A DNA stretch of 64,000 bases, taken from NCBI GenBank assembly GCA_050010035.1, contig JBEKLU010000016.1:7982-71981 (forward strand), given 5' to 3'. This document shows positions 41,519-49,978 of the stretch, in pieces. Origin of the DNA: Roseiarcus sp050010035 (GTDB taxonomy: Bacteria; Pseudomonadota; Alphaproteobacteria; Rhizobiales; Beijerinckiaceae). The notes under the pieces are model-generated. The model saw nothing but the letters and a program-made list of their open reading frames with translations. It was not told the origin of the DNA and did not search any database. The position numbers and the translations under genes are program-made. Positions within the stretch are counted from its first letter, which is position 1; each line of letters opens with the position of its first letter.

Positions 41519-42487
41519 TCATTCCCGCCTCGCCGCGGCGCGCGCCGCCGAGGGCGTGTCGCCGAAGCGGGCGCGATAGCGGCGGTTGAAATGCGACAAG
41601 TCGGAGAACCCCGCCTCGAAGGCGATCTCGGAAATGCGACGGTTGCGGTGGAGCGGACTCACGAGAAGCCGATGCGCCAGTTCGAGGCGCCGCTCGATCA
41701 GGAAGTCCGAAAAGCTCGTGCCGACGTCCTCGAACAGCTTTCGCAGGTAGCGCTCGGAGATGGCGTTCGCTCTGGCAACGTCCGCCGACGACAGGCCGGG
41801 GTTGCGCAGTTGCGCCGATACGCTCTGGCGCACGGCGAGCGCGCGCGCCGCGCGCAGCCCGCGGGCGGACGCGTCACGCGCGGCGTCGCCGGTCGCCCCC
41901 AGCGCCAGAGACACGAGATCGAGCACATGCGCGCCCGCCACTTGCAATGTCGTGGCGCTGACGGGGCCCCCGTCGAGAAGCGTCGCCAGATAGGCGCGCA
42001 GCAAAATCATCTCCGGGCGGTCCCTGCCCACCGTGGCCAACCGAGCCAGATCCTCGGCGCCGGGGAGCAGACTCAGAAACGTCTTGCGCGGCAGTGATAT
42101 CAACAGGCCCGCTCCCGCCGTGGCGCAGGAAGCGAAACCGGGTCGCGCGTTGTCGACCAGCGCGCCCTCGCCTTGCCGAAGCGTTCGATCCATTTCATCC
42201 ACGTTGAAAGACGAACTCGTGTTGATGCGAAAGACGAAGTCGTCGTTTCCGTCGGCGAGCATGTCGCGCGACCGGCCGTAGCTCGCCGGCGAATATTTCG
42301 CCTCGACGAAATTCACCGCCCCCAGGCGAACCGAGCGAAAATGCGCGTAGAACGGCGCATCGCCGCGACGCGCCACTTCGAGTCGGATGAGCTTGCGGGC
42401 GACTTCCTCGAGGAAGACGCCGAACCGGTCTTGCTCGGGCAGCCAATCCGTTGAAAACGCGCTGACGTGATGGGGCGGGTCGGACAT
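41519..42487 (-). CDS. AraC-family transcriptional regulator
   Basis: The product has 322 residues. The N-terminal 200 residues form an AraC-type ligand-binding/dimerisation domain (AraC_binding_2-like: FYAHFRSVRLGAVNFVEAKY, FVFRINTSSSFNVDEMDRTL). The C-terminal 100 hold two helix-turn-helix motifs (SSADVARANAISERYLRKLF and RISEIAFEAGFSDLSHFNRR followed by YRARFGDTPSAARA). The ATG at 42487 gives MSDPPHHVSAFS. The longer frame upstream, into the region before 42649, is not conserved. Regulators of this subgroup often control nearby catabolic genes, but no obvious target except the divergent outer-membrane protein genes is close. Confidence 0.92.
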   Translation of the reverse strand: MSDPPHHVSAFSTDWLPEQDRFGVFLEEVARKLIRLEVARRGDAPFYAHFRSVRLGAVNFVEAKYSPASYGRSRDMLADGNDDFVFRINTSSSFNVDEMDRTLRQGEGALVDNARPGFASCATAGAGLLISLPRKTFLSLLPGAEDLARLATVGRDRPEMILLRAYLATLLDGGPVSATTLQVAGAHVLDLVSLALGATGDAARDASARGLRAARALAVRQSVSAQLRNPGLSSADVARANAISERYLRKLFEDVGTSFSDFLIERRLELAHRLLVSPLHRNRRISEIAFEAGFSDLSHFNRRYRARFGDTPSAARAAARRE

Positions 42488-42949
42488 GTCGTCGAAGCTC
42501 GTGTCGCGAACGGAATGGATCTGATGGGAACTTACGGTCCGCCGCGGCGTCGCGGCGACGCGATCGCGACCGCCGCCATCGGCCCTGCGCTCGAAGTCTC
42601 CCCCGAAATGCTCCGCAATAAGACCGGATTGCACAACGCTTGCGCACAAACTGTCGCCGATCGCCGCGCGCTGTCAATGCTTTGAAAGGCTTTGAAAGGC
42701 AAGAGAAGGAGGGCGGCGGATCGATCGCCGCCGCTTACCGGCGCGAATTCCGCCTGAGACAGTTGCGGGCGTTCGGCCTGTGGCGATCGAGCAACACCTC
42801 CGGAAGAACGCGTCGATGGCCGCCAGCTACAAGCGGTCGGGCCGCACCGTCCAAGCCAGAAGGACCGAATCCGGGCAAGGTCGATTCGACGCATGCGGCT
42901 GCAGCAGCCGGCGGGTGCCCGCGCGCCGTTCAATGGGATGGAGATCGAC
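42488..42949. other. 462-base region between araC-like gene and outer-membrane protein gene
   Basis: No gene is supported. It contains a tandem decamer (TTTGAAAGGC twice, 42681-42700) and a stretch (42741-42800) that recurs with about 85 percent identity by eye at 43846-43904 upstream of the second outer-membrane protein gene. The promoter of the first barrel gene probably lies here. Confidence 0.6.
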
Positions 42950-43687
42950 GTGAGATATTGGCTCTTGACGACCAGCGTTGCGGCGATCGTCGCCTCGGGG
43001 TCCGCTTTCGCGGCCGATCTTGGCGGTCGGCCGCCGGCGCCGATCGCGCCCGTCGTGGCGCTAGCCTACGATTGGACGGGTTTCTATCTCGGCGTAAGCG
43101 GAGGCTACGGCTGGGGACAGGCGACCTGGACCGACCAGAACGACGGGGATTTCGCCCAATTCCTCGGCCAGCAATACCCGACGCGACCCTCGGGCGGCAT
43201 GCTGGGCGGACAAGTTGGCTACGACAAACAGTTTGATCGCATCGTGTTCGGCGCCGAGTTTTCCGGATCGGCGACCTGGATGAAGGATACGGTTCAAAAC
43301 TCCACCGTAACCGGGGTCTTCGGCACGACGAACGTCCATGCGCTGTACGCGGCGACGGCCAAGCTTGGCTATGCCATGGATCGTATCCTCGTGTATGGAA
43401 AAGGCGGCCCCGCTTTCGCTCAAATGAACATTTTCGCCAACGACACGATCGCAAACATTCAATTTGGCGACAGTCAGTTGCGGACTGGATTCACGCTTGG
43501 CGCCGGGCTGGAATATGCCATGACCAACAATTGGTTGGTCGGCCTCGAATACGATTACTACAATTTCGGCGATGGGCATTTCAGCGGGTACGATAATGGG
43601 ACCGGCGGGGACAACAATGATTTCAATGATTTCAAGGTGAATACGAACATCAGCACGGTCAACGCTCGGGTTTCGTACAAGTTCTAA
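42950..43687 (+). CDS. Outer-membrane beta-barrel protein (Omp25/31-like)
   Basis: This 245-residue protein has a signal peptide (SVAAIVASGSAFA) followed by ADLGG, then the Omp25/31 (OMP_b-brl) pattern: WTGFYLGVSGGYGWGQA, GGMLGGQVGYDKQFDRIVFG, LYAATAKLGYAMDRILVYGK, GGPAFAQM, LGAGLEYAMTNNWLVGLEYD and the terminal aromatic RVSYKF needed for outer-membrane insertion. The GTG at 42950 is chosen because GGAG lies 6 bases upstream in the sequence duplicated at the second copy; ATGs at 42932 and 42938 would put the Shine-Dalgarno inside the gene. It probably forms an eight-strand barrel. Confidence 0.9.
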   Translation: MRYWLLTTSVAAIVASGSAFAADLGGRPPAPIAPVVALAYDWTGFYLGVSGGYGWGQATWTDQNDGDFAQFLGQQYPTRPSGGMLGGQVGYDKQFDRIVFGAEFSGSATWMKDTVQNSTVTGVFGTTNVHALYAATAKLGYAMDRILVYGKGGPAFAQMNIFANDTIANIQFGDSQLRTGFTLGAGLEYAMTNNWLVGLEYDYYNFGDGHFSGYDNGTGGDNNDFNDFKVNTNISTVNARVSYKF

Positions 43688-44055
43688 GATGCGTGTGGAC
43701 TCTGCGCCTGGGGCTTCTCGTCCTTACAGTTCGCGGGGCGCCGCCATACGCGCTGGTCGCGCGGCGACGACTAGGACGCGCTCCGAGCGTGCCGTATCAA
43801 CGTCTATTGCTGCGTGAATCCCGTGCCGGGGCTCGCTTCGCAGCAACGCGAGTTCCGCCTCAGACAATTGCGGGCGTAGGAACTGTGACGATCGGGCAAC
43901 ACCTCTATTGGAAAAGCGAAATCGCCGCTGGGGACAAGCCGTTGCGCCGCCACAGCCAAGCGGGAAAAACCGAATGATGGCAAGGTCGAGGCGATTCGTG
44001 AGGCTGCGAAAGCCCGGGGGCGCACGCGCGCCGTTCTAAGGGGATGGAGATCGAC
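43688..44055. other. 368-base region between the two barrel genes
   Basis: No gene is supported. Bases 43846-43904 repeat the stretch at 42741-42800, and the 20 bases before the second GTG start repeat those before the first, so control region and leader were duplicated with the gene. Confidence 0.65.
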
Positions 44056-44903
44056 GTGAGATATTGGTTCTGGACGACCAGCGTCGCGGCGATCGTCGCC
44101 TCGGGGTCCGCTTTCGCGGCCGATCTCGGCGGGTCGCCGCCGGCGCCGGTCTTCAACTGGACCGGCTTTTATCTTGCGTGAACGGCGGATACGGATGGAA
44201 TGGCGGCTCGGTTAATTATGCGCCCAATGATCCCAATGCCTTCCATGGCTCCTGCAGCCTGCTTAACGCGGCCGCCTGCCCTCCTTCTGCGTCTTTCAGC
44301 GTCGGCGGCGGCCTCGCCGGCGGGCAGGTCGGATATAACTATCAATTGAATTCGAATTGGCTGGTTGGCGTGGAAGCCGATTACGATTGGTCCGGCGCTC
44401 GCGGAACAGGAAATTCGAACTTTTGGCTCGGCAGTGTGGGGCCCTCGACTTTTGTCGCCAAAGAATCGATCCAGTCGTTCGGCACCCTCAGAGGGCGTTT
44501 GGGCTTTATACCGACGAGCCCGCTGCTGATCTACGCCACGGGCGGATTGGCTTACGGCACGGTCAGCGAAAACGCTTCATTGGCGCCGGGGGTCGGGGGC
44601 GCGGGCAGCGGAGACAGCGGCGGCGGCTTCGGATACGCGTGCTATTCGAGCACTGGCGTTAGTTGCTTTACCGGCTCGTCGTCGAAAACGAGTGTGGGAT
44701 GGGCGCTCGGCGCCGGCGGCGAATATGCGATCACCAACAATATCACTTTCAAGGCCGAGTATTTGTACGTCAATCTCGGCCGCGCCAATGGCGTGGACTC
44801 CGTGGCCACCGCCGGCGGCGCTCCCGCGCCGTCCTCATTTACGGCGAACTTCGCCGCGGCGAGTCTGAACGTCGTTCGCGCCGGACTGAACTGGAAGTTT
44901 TAG
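44056..44903 (+). pseudogene. Second Omp25/31-like gene, frameshifted near codon 41
   Basis: The leader, GTG start and signal peptide are nearly identical to those of the preceding gene (TTSVAAIVASGSAFAADLGG). The reading frame reaches WTGFYLA and then stops (TGA at 44179-44181). One base further on, the frame continues without interruption: VNGGYGWNGGSVNYAPN, GGGLAGGQVGYNYQLNSNWL, VGVEADYDWSGA, LGAGGEYAITNNITFKAEYL and the terminal VRAGLNWKF. A missing G at about 44175 (GCGTG where the first copy has GGCGT) explains the break. Restored, it would encode about 282 residues with an internal cysteine-containing loop not present in copy 1. Either a recent loss or a base-calling error. Confidence 0.85.
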
Positions 44904-46084
44904 AGCGCCGGCGCGCGGCCTTGCAGAAACTCGCCGATGCGCGCGAGCGCGCGGCGAATGTTTTCGCGCGAATTGGCGTAGGAGAGGCGGATGTAGCCTT
45001 CGCCGTAAACGCCGAAGTCGGGGCCGCCGATCGTCGCCACGCCAGCTTCCTCCAGCAGCGCCGCCGCGAGCGGCTTGGCCTTCCAGCCGGTCGCTGAGAT
45101 GTTGGGGAAGGCGTAGAACGCGCCCCTCGGCGTCGCCGAGCGCACGCCGGGCAGCTTGTTGAGCCCCTCGACGACGATTTTGCGCCGCGCGTCGAACTCG
45201 GTGACCATCGCGTGGACTGCGTCCTGCGGCCCGGTCAGCGCGGCGATTCCGGCGAACTGCGTCGCCGCGTTGACGCAGGAATAGGAATTGACCGCGAATT
45301 TACGCGCCGCGTCGTAGAGCGTCTTCGGCCAGACGGAATAGCCGAGCCGCCAGCCGGTCATCGCATAGGTCTTCGACCAGCCGTCGAGCAGAATGAGGCG
45401 GTCGCGGATTTCGGGATAGGCGAGCAGCGTTTGGTGGCGATGATTGTCGTAGGTCATCTGGCCATAGATCTCGTCGGAGAGGATCGCGACGTCGGGCCAG
45501 CGCGCCAGCCCCGCGACCAGCTTGTCGATCTCCTCGCGCGGCGTGACGCCGCCGGTCGGATTGGCGGGCGAGTTGAGGATGATCAGGCGCGTCTGCGGCG
45601 TCAGCAGCGCCAGCGTCTCCTCGGCCGAGAAGGCGAAGCCGTTCTCCTCGCGCATCGGGATCGGCACGGGCCGCGCGCCGGTGAATTCGATCATCGAGCG
45701 ATAGATGGGAAAGCCGGGGTCGGGATAGAGGATGTCGGCGCCCGGCTCGCCGAACATCAGGATCGCCATGTGCATGGTGACCTTGCCGCCGGGCACGATC
45801 AGCACCGACTCGGGCGAGACCTCGACCGAGAAGCGCCGGTGGAGATCGGCGGCGACCGCCTCGCGCAACGGCAGGATGCCGGTCGCCGCGGTGTAGCCGT
45901 GCTCGCCGTCGCGCAGCGCCTTGACCGCCGCCTCGACGATATGGGGCGGCGTTTTGAAATCGGGCTGGCCGATGCCGAGGTTGATGACGTCACGCCCCTG
46001 GCGCTGCAATTCGGCCGCCTTGGCGAGAACCGCGAAGGCGTTTTCCTCGCCGATGCGCGCGAAGGCGGGGACGACGTGCAGCAT
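44900..46084 (-). CDS. Class I/II pyridoxal-phosphate aminotransferase
   Basis: This 394-residue fold-type I aminotransferase has INLGIGQPDFKTPPHIVEAA at the N terminus, YTAATGILPLREAVA, LNSPANPTGGVTPREEIDKL, AILSDEIYGQMTYD and the PLP lysine in LLDGWSKTYAMTGWRLGYSV. The C-terminal arginine that binds the substrate carboxylate is in YIRLSYANSRENIRRAL. The pattern matches aspartate/tyrosine/aromatic-type transaminases used in amino-acid synthesis. The ATG at 46084 gives MLHVVPAF; an upstream start is unconserved. It converges on the frameshifted barrel gene, sharing 4 bases at the stops. Specificity is not decided. Confidence 0.92.
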   Translation of the reverse strand: MLHVVPAFARIGEENAFAVLAKAAELQRQGRDVINLGIGQPDFKTPPHIVEAAVKALRDGEHGYTAATGILPLREAVAADLHRRFSVEVSPESVLIVPGGKVTMHMAILMFGEPGADILYPDPGFPIYRSMIEFTGARPVPIPMREENGFAFSAEETLALLTPQTRLIILNSPANPTGGVTPREEIDKLVAGLARWPDVAILSDEIYGQMTYDNHRHQTLLAYPEIRDRLILLDGWSKTYAMTGWRLGYSVWPKTLYDAARKFAVNSYSCVNAATQFAGIAALTGPQDAVHAMVTEFDARRKIVVEGLNKLPGVRSATPRGAFYAFPNISATGWKAKPLAAALLEEAGVATIGGPDFGVYGEGYIRLSYANSRENIRRALARIGEFLQGRAPAL

Positions 46085-46171
46085 GGGAGGGGCTCCGGAC
46101 GGGAGCTTCGTTGTGGCGCAGCGCGGGGCGGCGGGCAAGGGGCGGGAAGTCGGGCCGAGGCGGCGCCCGCC

Positions 46172-47116
46172 CTAATACCCCCGCTTTCGATCGACCAGGT
46201 TGCGCAGCGGCTCGCCGCGCTCGAAGGCTTCGATCTGCTCGGCGATGGAACGCGCCACGGCGTCGGGCGTCGAGATCGCCGCGTTGTGCGGGCTGACGAA
46301 AACCGCGGGGTGGGTCCACAGCCGCGACTCGCGCGGCAGCGGCTCGGTCGCGAACACGTCGAGCGAGGCGCCTTTCAGGACGCCTGCGTCGAGCGCGGCG
46401 AGGATGTCGGCTTCGACCTGCAGCGCGCCGCGGCCGGCGTTGAGAAGCACCGGGCCGCCCAAGCGCCCGTCGCGCGCCAATTTTGCGAACAGCCTGAGAT
46501 CGAGGATGCCGCGTGTCGCCTCGGTCAGCGGCAGCAGGCAAACGAGGATGTCGGCGCGCGCGAGCATCGCGTCGAGACCGTCGGGCCCGTGGAAACACGC
46601 AATGCCGGGCTCGGTTTTGGCGCTCGCGCTCCACCCGGCGACGTCGAAGCCGATGACCTCGAGCTTGCGCGCCGCGTCGCGGCCGAGTTCGCCCAGCCCC
46701 ATGATTCCGACGCGAACCTGCCCTGCCGCGGGCTGATCGTCGTCGTCGTCCCAGATGCGCTCGCGCTGCTGGCGCTCGTAGCGGCGCAACTGGCGCAGGT
46801 GCAGCAGCGCGTGCAGCACGACCCATTCGCTCATGCGGGCGGTGAGATCAGGGTCGACGACGCGCACGATCGGAACCTCGGGCAGCTCCGGGTCCTCGAA
46901 GAGATGATCGACGCCGGCGCCGAGCGAGAAGATCGCCCGGAGATGGGGCAGGTCGGCAAGCGCGCCGGGCTCGTGTCGCCAGCAGACGGCGTAGCGGACG
47001 GCCGCTCGGTCGGTGAGTTCCTGCGGCGTCAGGACGGGACGATCGGGAAGAAGCGCGCGCAGGCGCCGTCGCCACGGCGAGACGTCCCACCCCGTCGCCG
47101 CGAGAAGAACGCTCAT
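46172..47116 (-). CDS. 2-hydroxyacid dehydrogenase (glyoxylate/hydroxypyruvate reductase A type)
   Basis: This D-isomer 2-hydroxyacid dehydrogenase has 314 residues. The NAD(P) site is VRVGIMGLGELGRDAARKLE. Catalytic residues are the arginine in NAGRGALQVEADIL, the glutamate in DVFATEPLPRES and the histidine in VFVSPHNAAI. The SLGAGVDHLFEDPELPEVPI block is typical of GhrA. It reduces glyoxylate or hydroxypyruvate. The gene overlaps deoA by 4 bases, so it is the last gene of the nucleoside-salvage operon, an unexpected partner. It may handle a C2/C3 by-product, but that is conjecture. Confidence 0.9.
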   Translation of the reverse strand: MSVLLAATGWDVSPWRRRLRALLPDRPVLTPQELTDRAAVRYAVCWRHEPGALADLPHLRAIFSLGAGVDHLFEDPELPEVPIVRVVDPDLTARMSEWVVLHALLHLRQLRRYERQQRERIWDDDDDQPAAGQVRVGIMGLGELGRDAARKLEVIGFDVAGWSASAKTEPGIACFHGPDGLDAMLARADILVCLLPLTEATRGILDLRLFAKLARDGRLGGPVLLNAGRGALQVEADILAALDAGVLKGASLDVFATEPLPRESRLWTHPAVFVSPHNAAISTPDAVARSIAEQIEAFERGEPLRNLVDRKRGY

Positions 47117-48441
47117 GCGCCGCCTTCGACGACGCGCGCGATGACGGGATCGGACGCGGCCGGCGGCGCGGCGCCGATCGAATAGGCCGCGCGCAGGCGT
47201 TCGACCGCGGCGCGCGCCTGATCTTCGTCGCGGGCGTGAACCAGCGCCAGCGGGGCCGAAGGCCCGACTTCGGCGCCGAGCCCGGCGAGCGCGGTGAAGC
47301 CGACGGCGGGGTCGATCGCGTCGGCGGCGCGCGCCCGCCCGCCGCCGAGCTCCACCACCGCCATGCCGACCGCGCGCACGTCGATCCGCTCGACGAAGCC
47401 GGCGCTGGTCGGCGCCGCGGCGCCGACGACCGGCGCGGCGGGAAGCAGGGCGCGCGCCTGGCCGAGGAAATCCTTGGGGCCGCCGAGGAGGGCGACCATG
47501 CGCTCGAAACGCTCGGCGGCGGCGCCGCTCGCCAGCGCGCGCTCCAGCGCCGCGCGCGCGGCGCCGACGTCGTGCGCCAGGCCGCTCAGCGTCAGCAGTT
47601 CCGCGCCGAGCGCCAGCGTCACCGCGTGCAACCGTTGATCGCGCCGCGCGCCGGTGAGGTAATCGACGGCGGCGACGACCTCGACCGCGTTGCCGGCGGC
47701 GCTCGCCAGCGGCTCGTTCATGTCGGTGATCAGGGCGACCGTCGGCAGCCCGGCGCCGTTGGCGACGCCGGCGATGCTCGACGCGAGCTCGCGCGCGCCT
47801 TCAAACGTCGGCATGAAGGCGCCCGAGCCGGTCTTGACGTCCATGACCAGGGCTTGCAGCCCCGCAGCGAGTTTCTTCGACAGGATCGAGGCGGTGATGA
47901 GCGCGATCGACTCGACCGTCGCGGTGACGTCGCGGATGGCGTAGAGGCGCCGGTCGGCGGGAGCGAGATCGGCGGTCTGGCCGATGATCGCGCAGCCCGC
48001 CTCGCCGACCACGCGGCGGAACAGCGCCAAGTCCGGCTGCGAGACATAGCCGGGAATCGAATCGAGCTTGTCGAGCGTGCCGCCGGTGTGGCCGAGGCCG
48101 CGCCCGGAGATCATCGGCACGAAGGCGCCGCACGCCGCCAGCATCGGCGCCAGCACGAGGCTGACGTTGTCGCCGACGCCGCCGGTCGAATGCTTGTCGA
48201 CGATGGGGCCGGGCAGGGCGGCCTCGCGCCAGTCGAGCGTCGCGCCCGAGCGCGTCATCGCCCGCGTCAGATGGACGCGCTCCTCGAGGTCCATGCCGCG
48301 GAAGAACACCGCCATGGCGAAGGCGGCGGCCTGGCCCTCGCTCACCGCCCCCGAGGTCAGGCCGGCGATGAAGGCGGCGATGTCCTCGCCGCTCAGCGCG
48401 CGGCCGTCGCGCTTGGCGCGGATGATCTCCTGCGGCAGCAT
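47113..48441 (-). CDS. deoA: Thymidine phosphorylase
   Basis: This enzyme splits thymidine and deoxyuridine with phosphate into the base and 2-deoxyribose 1-phosphate. The 442-residue product has PQEIIRAKRDGRALSGEDIA, DKHSTGGVGDNVSLVLAPML (phosphate-binding), SGRGLGHTGGTLDKLDSIPG and LVMDVKTGSGAFM (catalytic lysine/serine region), all strongly conserved. The ATG overlaps the stop of the purine nucleoside phosphorylase gene (TGATG), and the stop overlaps the hydroxyacid dehydrogenase start. With deoC at the other end of the window it completes deoxyribose use. Confidence 0.96.
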   Translation of the reverse strand: MLPQEIIRAKRDGRALSGEDIAAFIAGLTSGAVSEGQAAAFAMAVFFRGMDLEERVHLTRAMTRSGATLDWREAALPGPIVDKHSTGGVGDNVSLVLAPMLAACGAFVPMISGRGLGHTGGTLDKLDSIPGYVSQPDLALFRRVVGEAGCAIIGQTADLAPADRRLYAIRDVTATVESIALITASILSKKLAAGLQALVMDVKTGSGAFMPTFEGARELASSIAGVANGAGLPTVALITDMNEPLASAAGNAVEVVAAVDYLTGARRDQRLHAVTLALGAELLTLSGLAHDVGAARAALERALASGAAAERFERMVALLGGPKDFLGQARALLPAAPVVGAAAPTSAGFVERIDVRAVGMAVVELGGGRARAADAIDPAVGFTALAGLGAEVGPSAPLALVHARDEDQARAAVERLRAAYSIGAAPPAASDPVIARVVEGGA

Positions 48442-49268
48442 CAGGCGCGCTCCGGCTCGTCGTCGCGCGCGGCGATGAAGGCGCGCAGCAGGCGGCGGAA
48501 CTGCTGCGAGCCCAGCGCGGCGAAATCCTGAGTCTCCTTGTGGCTGGGGTCGCCGCCCGAGAGGCCGGCGGCGTAATTGGTCACCAGCGACGCCGCAACG
48601 CACCGCAGGCCGAAGTAGCGCGCGATCAACACTTCGGGGACCGTCGACATGCCGACGAGATCGGCGCCGAGAATCTTCGCCGCGCGGATTTCGGCCGGCG
48701 TCTCGAAGCTCGGACCGGAGAACCACATGTAGACGCCTTCGTGCAGGTCGACGTCGGCGGCGCGCGCCGCCTCCTTCAGCCGCGCCAGCAATTTGCGGTC
48801 GTAGGCCTCGGTCAACGGCACGAAGCGCGCGTCGGTGGGCAGGCCGATCAGCGGATTGACGCCGGCGAAATTGATGTGGTCGACGATCGCGGCGAGCGTC
48901 GGCGGGCGCCAATGCGTGTGCAGGCCGCCGGCGGCGTTGGTGAGGAATAGGGTGCGCCCGCCCAGGCGCTTGAACGTCTCGATGGCGACGAACATGGCGC
49001 GCGGATCGCCGCGCTCGTAATAGTGGCCGCGCCCCTGGAACAGCGCGACGCGCCGCCCCTCCAGCGCGCCGACGACCAGGCGCCCGCTGTGGCCGGCGAC
49101 GCTGGGCGCGGGAAAGCCGGGAATGTCCTGGTAGGGGATCGCGATTGCGTCCTCGGCCTCGTCGGCCAGGCCTCCGAGCCCCGAGCCGAGCACCAGGCCG
49201 AGCGGCGGCAGCGACGTGACGCCGCGGCTGGCGAGCGCGGCGAGCGCGGCGTCGGAATTTTCGTTCAT
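48441..49268 (-). CDS. punA: Purine nucleoside phosphorylase (PNP type 1)
   Basis: This enzyme cleaves inosine, guanosine and their deoxy forms to base and ribose 1-phosphate. The 275-residue product belongs to the trimeric PunA/XapA group: LVLGSGLGGLADEAEDAIAI, GHSGRLVVG, LFQGRGHYYE, FLTNAAGGLHTHWRPPTLAA, and YMWFSGPSFETPAEIRAAKI followed by LGADLVGMSTVPEVLIAR. The ATG is 8 bases after GGAGACG. It is translationally coupled to deoA. The palindrome pair B3 lies between it and cdd upstream. Confidence 0.95.
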   Translation of the reverse strand: MNENSDAALAALASRGVTSLPPLGLVLGSGLGGLADEAEDAIAIPYQDIPGFPAPSVAGHSGRLVVGALEGRRVALFQGRGHYYERGDPRAMFVAIETFKRLGGRTLFLTNAAGGLHTHWRPPTLAAIVDHINFAGVNPLIGLPTDARFVPLTEAYDRKLLARLKEAARAADVDLHEGVYMWFSGPSFETPAEIRAAKILGADLVGMSTVPEVLIARYFGLRCVAASLVTNYAAGLSGGDPSHKETQDFAALGSQQFRRLLRAFIAARDDEPERA

Positions 49269-49317
49269 GCGCGTCTCCTCATGGTGGGGCGCTTCGACGA
49301 AAGCGAGAGGGCGCGCG

Positions 49318-49548
49318 CCCCTTCCCCCCTTGCGGGGGAAGGTGTCGGCGAAGCCGACGGATGAGGGGGATCGCGCGTAGCGCGATGGCTACAACGAGAG
49401 CCTGTCGCGTTCCCACGGGCCGCGAAACCGCGCATCTCCATTTCGATTGCCCCCCATGTCGAACATACGGAGCCGTCGCGCTACGCGCGACCCCCCCTCA
49501 TCCGTCATCGCTGCGCGATGACACCTTCCCCCGCAAGGGGGGAAGGGA
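49318..49548. repeat. Extragenic palindrome pair, family B copy 3
   Basis: The left unit has CCTTCCCCCCTTGCGGGGGA, then hairpin GTCGGCGAAGCCGAC and GGATGAGGGGGATCG. The right unit mirrors it (CCCCCCCTCATCCGTCATCG, hairpin CATCGCTGCGCGATG, then CCTTCCCCCGCAAGGGGGGA), with about 110 bases between. It fills the 293-base gap between cdd and the purine nucleoside phosphorylase gene, which run in the same direction, so it may attenuate the operon. Confidence 0.88.
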
Positions 49549-49561
49549 AGATTGCCGCGCC

Positions 49562-49978
49562 TCATCGCGTCAAATGATCCGGCCCGAACGAATGCGGCAA
49601 CAACTCCTCCAGGGTGAAGGTCGCGCGCACGCCTTGCGGCCCGGCGACGTGCACGCGGGTCGAGGCGTCGGCGAATTCGCGAATCCGTTGCCGGCAGCCG
49701 CCGCACGGCGTGCACAGGCCCTCGCCGTCGCCGACGACCAGGATTTCCGCGATCCGCCGCTCGCCGGCGAGCGCCATCGCGCCGATCGCGCCCGCCTCCG
49801 CGCAGGCGCCTTGCGGATAGGCGGCGTTCTCGACGTTGCAGCCGGAGAATATGGCGCCGCTCGGCGTCAGGACGGCGGCGCCGACCTTGAAACGCGAATA
49901 GGGCGCGTAGGCCTGGGCCTGCGCCGCCTTCGCCGCCGCGAACAGCGCGTCGAGCTTTTCGTCAGACCTCTTTGACAT
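49562..49978 (-). CDS. cdd: Cytidine deaminase (tetrameric type)
   Basis: Cdd deaminates cytidine and deoxycytidine to uridine forms. The 138-residue product has the zinc site C59-A60-E61 (GACAEAGAIG) and P91-C92-G93-G94-C95 (CTPCGGCRQRI). YSRFKVGAAVLTPSGAIFSG is the usual substrate-binding start. The length and the CAE motif place it in the small homotetrameric class. Its ATG lies inside the end of the upstream permease gene (17-base overlap), so it belongs to the BMP system 2 operon. Confidence 0.96.
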   Translation of the reverse strand: MSKRSDEKLDALFAAAKAAQAQAYAPYSRFKVGAAVLTPSGAIFSGCNVENAAYPQGACAEAGAIGAMALAGERRIAEILVVGDGEGLCTPCGGCRQRIREFADASTRVHVAGPQGVRATFTLEELLPHSFGPDHLTR

